Assembly: GCA_051252415.1 (NCBI GenBank)
Contig: JBPOGA010000016.1
Location: 26,916-90,915 of the forward strand
Direction of reading: 5' to 3'
Source of the DNA: JBPOFY01 sp051252415
GTDB lineage: Bacteria > Verrucomicrobiota > Verrucomicrobiia > Opitutales > Coraliomargaritaceae
Length of the DNA stretch: 64,000 bases
Shown here: positions 1 to 10,189 of the stretch, one piece after another
Layout: every line of letters begins with the position of its first letter
How positions within the stretch are numbered: the first letter of the stretch is position 1
Notes under the pieces: generated by a model
Seen by the model: the letters and a program-made list of their open reading frames with translations, nothing else
Told to the model about the DNA's origin: nothing
Databases searched by the model: none
Program-made: the position numbers and the translations under genes

Positions 1-101
1 TCGTCATCGCAACAGCTTGGATCATTCACAGCGCAAAGAGGCAACAATCCTCCAAAACAAAATATTATAAATGCTAAGTGACCTAGTAGTTTCTTTTTCA
101 T
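1..101 (-). CDS. Small exported protein, 5' part only (runs off the window edge)
   Basis: The start codon is ATG at 101-99 and the frame stays open to the window edge, giving 33 residues. They read as a signal peptide: MKKK, then a hydrophobic core (LAFIIFCFGGLLPL), then CAVNDPSCCDD. The LLPLC segment could be a lipobox, which would make it a lipoprotein, but this is uncertain. A Cys-rich stretch (SCCDD) follows. It lies 8 bases after the stop of the HEAT-like gene on the same strand, so it is probably the last visible gene of the operon that starts at 7037. The function cannot be told from this fragment. Confidence 0.6.
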   Translation of the reverse strand, partial: MKKKLLGHLAFIIFCFGGLLPLCAVNDPSCCDD

Positions 102-108
102 GATTAAG

Positions 109-933
109 TTAATGTATTAAATAATTCTCTAAAGTAGTGACAGCGGCTTTCGAAGATTGGCGAAGACGATAGTCCAAACTGTCGGTAAAATGTCTGATCG
201 TTTCCAAATCATGGAAATTTCCGCACCTTGATAAGAGTGCAATTGCAGAGACTCGTATCTGAATACTCTCATCGGAATTGATCACATTCCTCGCGTAGTC
301 TATAGCCAACTGACTGCCTAAAAAACCAGCGACTTGAAGGGCTGTCACTTTATTAGCCGTTGAATATTCAGAGTGCTTCAGGACATGCTCGGATAGTGCA
401 AGAATCTTATTTTTAGAAAGGTTCTCAGAATCCGATAAATACAGTCTATACAACCCAAGCAAAGATGTGCCTGAAAAGGCAATCCTGGCATCAGCAGCCA
501 TTCGCTCTAGCGTATGATAGCACTGCAATCTCACATGTTCAGATAATTGTTTTTGAGATGCCGCCAATGCGAGTTTTTGCACACAAAATTCGCGCCAAAG
601 TAGGTCGATCGACTCATCACCGATAATCTCGATGATCGCTTGAGTCGTTGGTTCAACATGAGCAGACCGTTGCAGCATCCAATCCGCGAGATCGTTTTGT
701 CTTACGCGTCCATGAGCCACTGCCTCTTCTGAAAAGTCATACTTTAGAAAGGCTAGGCATTGTTGCTCCTCTTTGATACTCAAAGGTGCCTTCAACTTGC
801 TAAGTAAAGATTTAGAATGAGCAAGCGTTGTCTCTGGTGAAATGTAAGTGTCGACCAGTGGCGATGCAAACACGCCGCTTGCACTGGATACCAATGCCAA
901 CGCTGTTACTATAACTCGAACCAATAGTATCAT
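109..933 (-). CDS. Exported protein with HEAT-like helical repeats
   Basis: This 274-residue protein has an N-terminal signal peptide (MILLVRVIVTALALVSSASGVFA, cleavage likely after FA). The mature part is almost entirely amphipathic helix. Near the C-terminus a stretch with IQIRVSAIALLSRCG and YRLRQSSKAAVTTLENYL resembles HEAT/PBS-lyase-like repeats. No catalytic motif is visible. The stop codon TAG of the upstream giant gene overlaps a GTG at 936-934, and ATG follows at 933-931. Either start implies translational coupling; I prefer the ATG. It probably acts as a periplasmic scaffold or accessory to the giant surface protein, which is inference from operon position only. Confidence 0.8.
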   Translation of the reverse strand: MILLVRVIVTALALVSSASGVFASPLVDTYISPETTLAHSKSLLSKLKAPLSIKEEQQCLAFLKYDFSEEAVAHGRVRQNDLADWMLQRSAHVEPTTQAIIEIIGDESIDLLWREFCVQKLALAASQKQLSEHVRLQCYHTLERMAADARIAFSGTSLLGLYRLYLSDSENLSKNKILALSEHVLKHSEYSTANKVTALQVAGFLGSQLAIDYARNVINSDESIQIRVSAIALLSRCGNFHDLETIRHFTDSLDYRLRQSSKAAVTTLENYLIH

Positions 934-935
934 CA

Positions 936-3900
936 CTATATTTTATCGTTAATAGCCGAGTTCGACTGAAAAAAATGATAATAATGACAACCATTACTTG
1001 GAGTCTCTGCTGGCACGGTAACGCGATACTTATATCGCCCTAGCTCATCTAACTGATCAGCCGTAATCCACTGATCCAAGCTACCGTCCTCGAAGAGCAC
1101 CCCTGCGGTAATCGGCGTCAGGTGGATTTTAAAGTCATCCGGAAAGCTCCCTCCTAAAGCAAGCGTAATTTCAAGTAGTTCCGTCCCATCAGAAAAAACC
1201 TCAACGATTTTTTGCGAACCACCAAAGAGGCGTGTGTAATCTGAAATGGCATTAACATCAAGCACGCCTGCCACAGCGGCTGTCCCAGGTAGACGAGCAA
1301 TGATGCTACCATTTACTGGTTGCGAAGAAAGCACTCCAAATTCGCGAGGATCAGTGTCAGCGACTTCATCGAGTGAAATGAAGGCATCGGCTTCGAGTTC
1401 AACTTCAACAGGCAATTGAGTGGGTTGCCAGACGCGCTCGAAGTCCACAACAGCGGCGATGGTCGCGCCAAGATCGACATCGAGGACAATTACTTCGAGG
1501 AGTGACTCGTAGACAAAGTCGTCTCGATCCAACCAAGTAGAACGGACGCGATACACTCCCGGCTGATCAAAGTGGACAGCGGCCACTTCGTGCTTATCCA
1601 ATCCAAAACCATCGACAATGAGAACTGAATCGGATGGTGCGCTGCCTGCAGCCTGATAGGAACGCGTCGGCAGAGTGAACGGAATCAGATCACCATTTGA
1701 GTGTTCCGCACGCTCGGCGAATATGAAGTCCCAAGGCGCTTCCAAGCCTTCAGCTAGGAGCGATTCTACTGAAGCTGCTCGGACGCGATTATTGAGGCCG
1801 TCGCGATAGTCGATGAGGTCTTGAGCGGAGAGGTCTTCTTGCCAAGGGAGCGCTAAGTTCTGAAAATGAGCCGCTTGTGGGCCATTTGAATTACCGTTGC
1901 CATTGCCGTTGCCGTTGCCATTCGAGTTTCCTTGGCTTTGGTTAATATAAGCTTCCAGACTGGAGCCTCCGTTAGCAGACAAAGCTAGGTCGATATAATC
2001 TAGGCGCCCTTCTGTTTCAGGAAGATCAACCTCCGCTTCGACTCTAAAGAGTTCGATATAGGTGCCGTATTTTGGCTTGGGGCCTTGAGAGCGATCCCAG
2101 CCAAGTAAAAGGCTATCACCTAAACGGAGGTAAGGCGTCTCTAGATCTTCAAGGTCAGCGAGATTTGTGACCTGCCATTCGATATCGAGCGATTCGGTAA
2201 ATATACCGCTATGCGACTGAACACTAAAGACATCGCTATTGTCCTCAATGCTAAGCGGAAGATCCAGATGGAAAGTATCTGACAACGCACGTAGTGGTGC
2301 AAACGCTTGCTGGTCGGTATCGCGCACAATGGATAGCATATCCAGATTGATGGCATGCCCGTAAACATTGTATGGCGAAATCGGCGACAAGACTGTGCCG
2401 CTGGCGGGCAATGCAAATTCATCTTGAATTCTAGCTGCGGCCCAGGCATCGGCTGTTGCCTGATCATCGAATTCGAGGGTCACCATTTCGATCGAATCGA
2501 TACGCAATGAGGTGCCTGTCTCAACTGGGATCCAATCGAGCGTAATTTCAGGCTGTCCAACACCCTGCCATGGGAGCCAGAAGCTGACTGTGCTAACTTC
2601 ATCTGGGGTGGCGGTCACGAGCGAGTCACCAACATAAACCCCATCAATATATGCCAACAAGCGGAACTGGCTGGCGTCGCGATATTGATTGCCCTCGCGA
2701 ACTGCGACGTCGACGCGGTAGAACCCGGAAGTTTGAACGTCTAAATCGTAAGTCAGGCTACCGCGATAATCGAGCGAGACGATAGAGCCGTCATCGTTGC
2801 TACGCCATGTTCCAGTAGAGGCGGCAGTGGCACTTCCGCTGAGCGAATGGAATGGTGCTGAAACTGAGATCGCATTGGGAACCAATGGGTCTGTGCCGAG
2901 ATGGATGTATTCCTCATAATCACTGAAGCCATCGCCATCGGTATCGACCAAGTCTAACGCGGTGCCGAGGCTCAGTTCGACCTCGTCGGAGAGACCATCG
3001 CGATCAAGATCTGTCTCCCATTGAGTAAAGGTAATTTCAGCTCCTCTCAGATTGGTGTTGGAACCGGTAGCTAACAAGGCGCCGACATAGAGTTGATCTG
3101 GTAATTCAAGAGAGTATGAACCCACGAAAGTCCAACTGCTTCCATCTCTGGAAGCATAAGCGGAGAAGGTGTTGTCATTACGCTCAAGACGCAACCAGCG
3201 CTGTCCAGTCGGGTTTTCGCTAAAGTTCAGTTTGATTGTATTTAGGCCCTGCGCCTCCGCGCTTCTCTGGTAGAGACGATAGTGGGTAGTATTGAAGAGT
3301 GCATTTACACCGATAAAGGCTGACTGGCCAGAGAGTGTTTCTCGTGCGACTAGAGCGATTTCCAAATCGCCGTCATCAGACGCTCGATTTAACTGCATCG
3401 TAATAGCAAAATCACCATTGACCTCTTGGTTCAAAAATTGACCGCCATCATAGGTGCCTTTGAAGCCTGCGCCTGCACCACCAAAATACAAGTTGAGCGG
3501 ATCGGTCGCGGAGGCGTAGGCCACTGCTTCTGCACCCGAATAACCATTAATTGAGGTTAGAATAAAATCTTCGGGCACTACATACGCATTCGATTCCGCA
3601 ACGAAAGGGTCGCTGTCTAGAATCTTCGTCTCGACGAGATTACTGAAGGAGTCACCATCCGTGTCAGGATTTAATGGATCCGTGCCAGACAAGCGTTCTT
3701 CGTAATTCAGGCGACCATCGAAATTGGGGTCTCCGACGTAGCCATCGATTCCATAGCCCTTGGCTGGGTCCAAGCCATTGGCTGCCTCCCAATCATCAGG
3801 TAAGCCATCGGCATCGGCATCATTTTGGTCTGGAGTGTGAACGCGTAGATAATCGCCAGAGATCACAGTTCTCGGATTGGCTCCGAACTCCCACGCGATC

Positions 3901-6275
3901 GTAACGTGGTCATTCCCATCGTGTTCTTTGTAGATAATTTCAAAGAAGTAAGCCTGCCCTGCATCAAGCGGAATAAGCTCTGATTTCTGTGTTTCTGCAC
4001 GGGTCCAGTCTTGATACGCACTAGCAACTTCTAAGTAAGCAACACGCTGCTTGTTGAAGCCAGTGTCGTCTGTGCTAAGCCACAATTCGCAATGATCGTC
4101 GCCCGCAATCCAGAAGGTATAATCGCCCGCCTCCGGAGCAATGATCAATCCGTAGATACGTTGACCATAATAGTTTCCGTAGCTGTCTCCACTATCAACA
4201 TCAAGATCCGTGATCCACTCATGGGCATCTGGATTAATTGGGAAGCTGGAATGGTTTGTCAGTCGATTCGTCTCACGGCCCGTGAGATCAAACCAAAGAT
4301 CACGACGTACGATTCCATCGAATCCGTGAACATCTGCTAGCTGTGGATTCAAGCCATAAATAAGCTCATCCAAATTATTCATTCCGTCTAGGTCTGCATC
4401 CAACAATGTGTCATCCTCAAGCAGGTTTAAGCCGCCGATATATTCCCAAAGGTCTCCCATTCCGTCCTGATCGGTATCTTCGACAAATAGATTTGCACCG
4501 ACTTCACGCTCCAAGCTATTGATCAGGCCGTCTCCGTCGAAATCAAGGCCTTCTGGTTCTGTATTTGAAAAGACAAAATCGTCAAAGGAAGCTGTATTGG
4601 TGGAGATGTCGTCGGAAATTCCCTGTAAAGCTTTGAAGCGAGAGAAGACGATCAAGTCTTCGTCTTTGAAAGACAGGTCGCTTGCGATGAGAATGCCGTT
4701 TTGTGTGAGTAGCCACTCTTGCTCATCGTAGTCGAAGTAAAGTGAGTAGCTATTCCACTCAGTCACGTCGTCTACGGCATCGAACTCAAGCCACTCTTGA
4801 GTAGGCTCATCCCATACGGAAATCTTATCCGGGTTGGCAACGGCCCATACCGCAACGGCGGGCTCTGAGAGTGTCCCCAGGTAAGGCAGTTGTGCCACTA
4901 CAAGCTTTGCGCGAAAACTGATCCAGACGCGTCGGGTTTCGCCGACGGCTGCAATACGCTCGAAAGACGTCTCCGTGCTAGAGTCTGTCATGTCGACTTG
5001 TTCTGCAGCGACTAGCACATCCCCCAATGCTGACCATCCCTCTTGGCCTCCCAGAGACGCACCATTCAGGTAGCCTTCTGCTGCTGAAAAGGACGACTTC
5101 CATTCGAAAATCCCAGAACCAAGCTCGGTTTCTTCAAGAGCGGCCAGTGTGGTATCTCCTACTAGCGGATCTAAACCCCAAATAGGTTCCAGTGAGTCTG
5201 TCAAATTATCTCCATCAGTATCAAAGAGCAAGGGATCGGTGCCATTTGCGAATTCGGGACCGTCCAGCACCCAGTCATTATCAGTATCTACGTCATGTGG
5301 ATCAGAACCGTATGACAACTCGAGACCGTCTAGAGCTCCGTCGTCGTCGGTATCAGGATCCGTAGGATCGACACCCGCTGTAATTTCGACGCCATCCTCG
5401 GCACCGTCACCATCAGTATCGGCCAGATCGGCGCGGGTATTGAATTTATATTCGGTCAAGTTGTCCAAACCATCAGCATCACCATCGCCGCTACGTTGGT
5501 TTCCGTTGATGCCAAGCCCTTGTGCAACTAACCAATCATCAGGTAAGCCATCGTTCGAAGTGTCCACGTAGAGTGGATTCTCTCCACCCGCGTAGAAGTA
5601 GTCGAAGACGGAGGTATCGTCGATGTCTCCACGCATGGAAAACTGTGTCAATTGGTTGGGAGTATTATCAAGAAAGCCTAGGTCAGTCATGGACATCTCG
5701 CCATCGACGAATAAGTCCCACTGTTTCGTCACGTAATCGAGGCGGTATGTAAGGCGCACCCAATCCTCTGAGCTATTACCGGTCAGCGCCCTGCGCTCGC
5801 CGGAGGGCAGCCACTGACCGCTACCGAGTGTATCACCATCTACGACGTAGACTTCGCCTTCAGCGGCCAACTTCACAAAGCCAGTGACTGCACTCTGCCC
5901 CATTGGAATGGCAGCTAAGAGTTCATTGCTGTCGGCAAAAACTGGCTGGAGGTAAAAATCGACCCATGTGACTTCACCTACATTTAGGCCCAAACTATTG
6001 AGCCCCAACCAATAGTTCCCCGTAAAACCAAGCGACTGGTTGCCGATCGCACCAAAAGAAAAAATCTCAGCAGAAAGCTCAGGCTGCAGATTCCACTCAG
6101 AATCTGAAAGTAAGGGGCCGGCAGTGTAGCCGTCGGTCGACTCAAAGTCGGCTTCGTAGGGCAATGCAACGGCAGGATTCTGAGCCAGAATTTGGCCAGC
6201 AGAAGCAGTCAGTAGTAATACCACTAAGCTACAGGAACGATATGGGCTCAACGAAATCATAGAAGCGTTTTTCAT
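936..6275 (-). CDS. Giant secreted multidomain protein: TSP3-like calcium repeats, PA14, concanavalin-like regions
   Basis: This 1779-residue protein has a signal peptide (LVVLLLTASAGQILA). Predicted order: a concanavalin/LamG-like beta region at about 40-230; thrombospondin-type-3-like Asp repeats at about 234-375 (DTDGDGAEDGVE, DTDDDGALDGLE, DTDNDWVLDGPE); a second beta region at 395-570; more DxDxDG repeats at 574-645; a PA14 carbohydrate-binding-like domain at about 650-812 (YTFWIAGDDHCELWLSTDD); repeats at 815-892 and 1088-1133; and a low-complexity Asn-Gly tract at about 1449-1463. TSP3-like repeats bind calcium and PA14 often binds glycans, so adhesion or polysaccharide binding is likely. 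No C-terminal sorting signal is obvious. It starts 6 bases after the PEP-CTERM gene and runs directly into the HEAT-like gene. Confidence 0.85.
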   Translation of the reverse strand: MKNASMISLSPYRSCSLVVLLLTASAGQILAQNPAVALPYEADFESTDGYTAGPLLSDSEWNLQPELSAEIFSFGAIGNQSLGFTGNYWLGLNSLGLNVGEVTWVDFYLQPVFADSNELLAAIPMGQSAVTGFVKLAAEGEVYVVDGDTLGSGQWLPSGERRALTGNSSEDWVRLTYRLDYVTKQWDLFVDGEMSMTDLGFLDNTPNQLTQFSMRGDIDDTSVFDYFYAGGENPLYVDTSNDGLPDDWLVAQGLGINGNQRSGDGDADGLDNLTEYKFNTRADLADTDGDGAEDGVEITAGVDPTDPDTDDDGALDGLELSYGSDPHDVDTDNDWVLDGPEFANGTDPLLFDTDGDNLTDSLEPIWGLDPLVGDTTLAALEETELGSGIFEWKSSFSAAEGYLNGASLGGQEGWSALGDVLVAAEQVDMTDSSTETSFERIAAVGETRRVWISFRAKLVVAQLPYLGTLSEPAVAVWAVANPDKISVWDEPTQEWLEFDAVDDVTEWNSYSLYFDYDEQEWLLTQNGILIASDLSFKDEDLIVFSRFKALQGISDDISTNTASFDDFVFSNTEPEGLDFDGDGLINSLEREVGANLFVEDTDQDGMGDLWEYIGGLNLLEDDTLLDADLDGMNNLDELIYGLNPQLADVHGFDGIVRRDLWFDLTGRETNRLTNHSSFPINPDAHEWITDLDVDSGDSYGNYYGQRIYGLIIAPEAGDYTFWIAGDDHCELWLSTDDTGFNKQRVAYLEVASAYQDWTRAETQKSELIPLDAGQAYFFEIIYKEHDGNDHVTIAWEFGANPRTVISGDYLRVHTPDQNDADADGLPDDWEAANGLDPAKGYGIDGYVGDPNFDGRLNYEERLSGTDPLNPDTDGDSFSNLVETKILDSDPFVAESNAYVVPEDFILTSINGYSGAEAVAYASATDPLNLYFGGAGAGFKGTYDGGQFLNQEVNGDFAITMQLNRASDDGDLEIALVARETLSGQSAFIGVNALFNTTHYRLYQRSAEAQGLNTIKLNFSENPTGQRWLRLERNDNTFSAYASRDGSSWTFVGSYSLELPDQLYVGALLATGSNTNLRGAEITFTQWETDLDRDGLSDEVELSLGTALDLVDTDGDGFSDYEEYIHLGTDPLVPNAISVSAPFHSLSGSATAASTGTWRSNDDGSIVSLDYRGSLTYDLDVQTSGFYRVDVAVREGNQYRDASQFRLLAYIDGVYVGDSLVTATPDEVSTVSFWLPWQGVGQPEITLDWIPVETGTSLRIDSIEMVTLEFDDQATADAWAAARIQDEFALPASGTVLSPISPYNVYGHAINLDMLSIVRDTDQQAFAPLRALSDTFHLDLPLSIEDNSDVFSVQSHSGIFTESLDIEWQVTNLADLEDLETPYLRLGDSLLLGWDRSQGPKPKYGTYIELFRVEAEVDLPETEGRLDYIDLALSANGGSSLEAYINQSQGNSNGNGNGNGNGNSNGPQAAHFQNLALPWQEDLSAQDLIDYRDGLNNRVRAASVESLLAEGLEAPWDFIFAERAEHSNGDLIPFTLPTRSYQAAGSAPSDSVLIVDGFGLDKHEVAAVHFDQPGVYRVRSTWLDRDDFVYESLLEVIVLDVDLGATIAAVVDFERVWQPTQLPVEVELEADAFISLDEVADTDPREFGVLSSQPVNGSIIARLPGTAAVAGVLDVNAISDYTRLFGGSQKIVEVFSDGTELLEITLALGGSFPDDFKIHLTPITAGVLFEDGSLDQWITADQLDELGRYKYRVTVPAETPSNGCHYYHFFQSNSAINDKI

Positions 6276-6281
6276 TGAGGG

Positions 6282-7037
6282 TTAGTTGGAGTGATTGCCG
6301 AAATGTCTGCACCGGCTCTCACTCCAATAGGATAAGAGCAAAGCCAGGACCAACCATCCAGAAATGGAACTGATCATAATCACAGTTCCCTTGGTCGGCT
6401 CGGGGAGCTGCCGCACTTGAATCGCATTGATATTCGCATTCCCTGAGCTAGACGAGTAACGGAAGGTGAAAGTCGCTTCTCCAGAAGAATCGGTTACAAA
6501 AGTACCCGTCACATAAGCGCCATCTCCCCCGCCGCTGCCGACGGATCCTGTTCCCGACGACGAGAATTCATTCGCTGCTCCCGAATCAAGAACAAGTGTG
6601 TTATTTCTCCCAGACCTAGTATCCGATGAAAAGAGTTGAACGCTATACGTCCGATCACTCGTCAAATTTTTCAGCGTGATCGTCGTCTCAGTATTTGATA
6701 AGCCCCATGCAGCTGAATCCATCACATTGCCTAAATCACCTGAAAGATTACTAAAGTTAGCAGTGGTTCCATTATCCGCTGGAGCCCAGAGCACATTGCC
6801 TTCACCCGCTAAATCAGCAACCGCGCCACTCGCAGTGCCTGTGAACTCTACTGCGTTGGCAGTATAGGTAGTAGCGTTACCTAGATTATAAGCATATGCC
6901 AGTGCTCCATCGGTACTGATTGCGCTCTCACCAGAACTGAGCGCCCCAGTGGATTCCCAATCAACGCTGACCGCCGCCGTCGCACTGGATATTAACGATA
7001 TCAGAATGGAAAGAGAACAGATTTTGAGTTTTAGCAT
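6282..7037 (-). CDS. PEP-CTERM sorted exported protein
   Basis: This 251-residue protein has a signal peptide (LSILISLISSATAA). A Ser/Gly/Thr-rich beta-type ectodomain follows, with segments such as ITLKNLTSDRTYSVQLFSSD. The C-terminus has the PEP-CTERM layout: PEP within LPEPTKG, a hydrophobic helix (MISSISGWLVLALLLSYW), then a basic cluster (RCRH). In this system the tag is recognised by an exosortase in the inner membrane, and the protein is usually processed and exported to the surface or extracellular matrix. No exosortase is visible in the window. It is the first gene of the minus-strand operon that continues into the giant protein. Its biological role is unknown. Confidence 0.82.
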   Translation of the reverse strand: MLKLKICSLSILISLISSATAAVSVDWESTGALSSGESAISTDGALAYAYNLGNATTYTANAVEFTGTASGAVADLAGEGNVLWAPADNGTTANFSNLSGDLGNVMDSAAWGLSNTETTITLKNLTSDRTYSVQLFSSDTRSGRNNTLVLDSGAANEFSSSGTGSVGSGGGDGAYVTGTFVTDSSGEATFTFRYSSSSGNANINAIQVRQLPEPTKGTVIMISSISGWLVLALLLSYWSESRCRHFGNHSN

Positions 7038-7341
7038 GATGATATGTGGGATGAATAGATTAAAATTCTAACTGAAATGATGATTGAATGATGGCTTCGA
7101 TGAGACCGAGTAAGTCATGTCAACTGCCACGATTTATATTAATTTAAGTCGACCTTGTAAGCGTCGCCGTAATTAATCACCGACTTAAATTGGTATTTAT
7201 ACACCAGTTTCTGAACGTTTCCCTGATAAGCCGAAGGAAGCGCACATGAATTCACCCTACAGATACTTTCGTGCTCACACTACTAATAGAGTATCGATTA
7301 CGTATATTAGATTATTATCCAACATCCCCCGTTACTTATAA
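7038..7341. promoter_or_regulatory. Divergent intergenic region with an 11-bp inverted repeat
   Basis: These 304 bases separate the PEP-CTERM operon from the divergent TonB-dependent receptor. A perfect 11-bp inverted repeat lies at 7141-7151 (AATTTAAGTCG) and 7181-7191 (CGACTTAAATT), with a 29-base spacer. Just beyond is AAATTGG-N10-CCA at 7187-7206, which resembles a site at 12088-12107. These could be operators or an RNA hairpin. No confident -35/-10 pair was identified. Confidence 0.4.
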
Positions 7342-10134
7342 ATGATACCCCTCCCCCGAAAAACACTACTAGTCGCCATACTCCTAGCCCTAGATTACAC
7401 TCAACTTCACGCTGAAGAGCCCGCGCAGCCCGTATCAACCTACCCCGAGCTTGCACCGACATACGTAACTGGAAGCCACACACCTTCCACTCGCGTTACA
7501 CTTACAGTTCCTCTAACTACGATAAGCTTAGATGATTTAAATCGATGGGGTGACTCCTCACCTATCGACGCGCTGCGCAAGCAACCTTTTTCATTTGGAG
7601 CGACTAATACTGAGAACGACAGCAATAGTGGCACTGGATCAGCAAGCGCCAATATACGTGGCCTAGGGAACCTTTCCACGCTCACTTTAATCAATGGTCG
7701 ACGAGCTGGAGGGAACAGTGCATCGGGCTTTCAACACGGTGGGTTTGCTGATCTCAACCTCATACCTGCAGCTGGGATCGAAGAGATACAAATTGCAACT
7801 GATGGCACGTCTGTCGCCTATGGATCGGATGCCGCAGCGGGCACCGTTAACATTCTGCTCCACGACTTATACGAAGGGAATCGTATTGATACAAACTTTA
7901 GCAACACAACAGATGGCGATGCCTCGGAAAAATCATTCTCATTCCGAACAGGTCAATCGCTCAGTGAATCGACTCATCTCGTGCTCCTCGGTAGCTGGTA
8001 TCAACGCAACTCTATCGAAGCACGCGATCGCAGCATTTCTAAAAATGCAGATCGACGCGATCAAGGTGGACAGAATCAAGCCAGCACGACCTTCCCAGGT
8101 AAAATCATGGTCAACTATGTCGACTACGTGCTAAAAGACGGTGTCGATAGTCCGCTGACAACAGTAGGCAGTATCACTGATAACTATGACGTTAGAGATC
8201 CCAATGTTGACTTCTACAATTTCAGCGAAGCAGCTGTAGCGATTCCAGAAGTTGAGCGTAAAAGCTTCATGGCCAACCTAAGCCATGACATCAGCGATGA
8301 CCTACAGTTCTGGGGTGAGTTTCTCTACACAGACTCGTCATTTATGAACGGACTCGCGCCCGCCCCGTGGCAAACGCTCGATTTCCCTGGATTCGCATTC
8401 AACCCTGCGATCATGGATGCGGTTCGTTTGAGTCCACACCTCTCCGGAGGCGTCGATCCAAATACAATCAACGCACTTACTTACCGTAGCTTCGAGCTAG
8501 GCAATCTTGAGAATCGCCAAGACAAAGAAGCACTTCGCGGCCTTGTCGGCCTACGCGGCAGACTCGGCGAATGGAATTGGGAGAGTGCCCTGCTCTACAT
8601 ACAAACAGAATTGGACGAACACTGGTCTGGTGTAGCCGATCGACGCATTCTAAATGATGACATCGTCAGTGGCGCGTTCAATCCCTTTGCACTCGCATAT
8701 GCCACAGGCACTCTCCCCGGAAGCATCACTCCGTATAGCAATGAAGCAGCACTTCTAAACGCTGCGGCGTCTCCAACAAATCATTATGATGAAACATTCT
8801 GGAGCTATGATTTAAAATTCAGTGGCCCACTCTTTGAAATATCCAGCGGCTCTGTGCAATTCGCCACGGGTATCGAATATCGAAACGACAGCGTTGATAT
8901 CAGTATTGATGAGATTTTTGAATCCGGATCAAACCTTGGTGGAGCAGAAAAACAATCCTACGCTGCGGACCGCAACGTCATGGCGATCTTTGCAGAAACA
9001 CAGATTCCATTGATCAAAACAGAGACTCAACAACTCGACTTAGGACTCTCGCTTCGCTACGAAAACTACCAAGACGACTCCAAAGATTCGGGCAACACCA
9101 ATAACTATGACGCCCTCGTCTATAAGGCAGCGCTCACCTACCAGCCACACGAAGCCGTGCAACTACACGCAGCGGTCGGCACATCATTCCGCGCACCCAC
9201 ACTCTCAGAAAGCTACGGTGGCGACAGCTTTGTTAACCCGATCTACAATGACCCTCTCGGCCACACCGCGCCGAGCTCACGAATTAATACCTTCCTATCC
9301 AGTAATTCAGACTTAGATCCCGAGACCTCCACAAACATCAATCTCGGCTTTGTATTTGAGCCTAACAAAGCGCGTGGCTGGCGACTCTCAGTCGACTACT
9401 ATCATATCGAGAGTGAAGATGTCATCGTAAATGGAGCCCAGTATTTCGTGAATGAAAACGCAAACGGGCAAGGCGGTGGCTTTGGCACACCAGGCAACTT
9501 CAACCCCGACGCACCTTTCGCCGATCAAGTCACTCGTAATTCGGCTACTGGCGCTCTAACCAGTGTCTCTGCAGATTGGTTCAATGCGGCTCAACTCAAC
9601 ACCGATGGAATCGACTACAAACTAAGTTATAAAAAACCTACTACATCCGGATTCTGGCAAGCAACACTTGGAGTCAATCAATCCCTCACGTATAAACTAA
9701 AAGCTTCAGACGGCTCTCCATACGAGTCATTCCTCGGCAAGCTCGTCGATCCACGAGCCGCTGGCGGCAATATCATAGGCCGTGGCTCCATACCCCGCTA
9801 CAAAGGCTATCTAGAACTCCTTTGGATACATAAAGGCTTCACCCTTGGCGGAACGCTCAACTACATTCATTCACTTGAGGACAATCCAGAATTCACCATC
9901 GATGGGGGACCTCGCAAAGTCGATTCCTGGACAACGCTCGACCTCGTCGCCAGTTACCATTGGTCAGACACATCTAGTAAATGGCTCAACGACACCACCC
10001 TCACCTTTGGCATTGATAACGTCACCAATGAAGCCCCCCCATTCGCAGCAGGCGCCTTTGCTGATGGCTACGACAGCTCACTCTACAGCCTTGCTGGTAG
10101 ACGCTTACGAATTGGACTGAGTAAAGAGTTTTAG
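7342..10134 (+). CDS. TonB-dependent outer-membrane receptor
   Basis: This 930-residue protein has a signal peptide (LLVAILLALDYTQLHA). The plug domain at about 45-185 contains SANIRGLGNLSTLTLINGRR and GIEEIQIATDGTSVAYGSDA, which are typical of the family. The rest is a long Tyr/Trp/Asn-rich beta-barrel with receptor motifs such as FRAPTLSESYGG and NINLGFVFEP, ending in an aromatic residue (IGLSKEF) as outer-membrane proteins do. Such receptors import siderophores, cobalamin, glycans or peptides using TonB energy. The substrate cannot be read from the sequence. It stands alone, between the divergent PEP-CTERM operon and the convergent response-regulator gene. A link to the adjacent YcaO locus (for example uptake of a modified peptide) is speculation. 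Confidence 0.9.
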   Translation: MIPLPRKTLLVAILLALDYTQLHAEEPAQPVSTYPELAPTYVTGSHTPSTRVTLTVPLTTISLDDLNRWGDSSPIDALRKQPFSFGATNTENDSNSGTGSASANIRGLGNLSTLTLINGRRAGGNSASGFQHGGFADLNLIPAAGIEEIQIATDGTSVAYGSDAAAGTVNILLHDLYEGNRIDTNFSNTTDGDASEKSFSFRTGQSLSESTHLVLLGSWYQRNSIEARDRSISKNADRRDQGGQNQASTTFPGKIMVNYVDYVLKDGVDSPLTTVGSITDNYDVRDPNVDFYNFSEAAVAIPEVERKSFMANLSHDISDDLQFWGEFLYTDSSFMNGLAPAPWQTLDFPGFAFNPAIMDAVRLSPHLSGGVDPNTINALTYRSFELGNLENRQDKEALRGLVGLRGRLGEWNWESALLYIQTELDEHWSGVADRRILNDDIVSGAFNPFALAYATGTLPGSITPYSNEAALLNAAASPTNHYDETFWSYDLKFSGPLFEISSGSVQFATGIEYRNDSVDISIDEIFESGSNLGGAEKQSYAADRNVMAIFAETQIPLIKTETQQLDLGLSLRYENYQDDSKDSGNTNNYDALVYKAALTYQPHEAVQLHAAVGTSFRAPTLSESYGGDSFVNPIYNDPLGHTAPSSRINTFLSSNSDLDPETSTNINLGFVFEPNKARGWRLSVDYYHIESEDVIVNGAQYFVNENANGQGGGFGTPGNFNPDAPFADQVTRNSATGALTSVSADWFNAAQLNTDGIDYKLSYKKPTTSGFWQATLGVNQSLTYKLKASDGSPYESFLGKLVDPRAAGGNIIGRGSIPRYKGYLELLWIHKGFTLGGTLNYIHSLEDNPEFTIDGGPRKVDSWTTLDLVASYHWSDTSSKWLNDTTLTFGIDNVTNEAPPFAAGAFADGYDSSLYSLAGRRLRIGLSKEF

Positions 10135-10189
10135 CGAGTGACAGTTGGTAGACGCAGCAATTAAACAAGCTGCAATAAACGTCCGTCCC

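Noticed and set aside
5149..5571. 140-codon open frame opposite the TSP3-like repeats
   Set aside because: Ser/Pro-rich product from antisense reading of Asp-rich repeats. No start signals.
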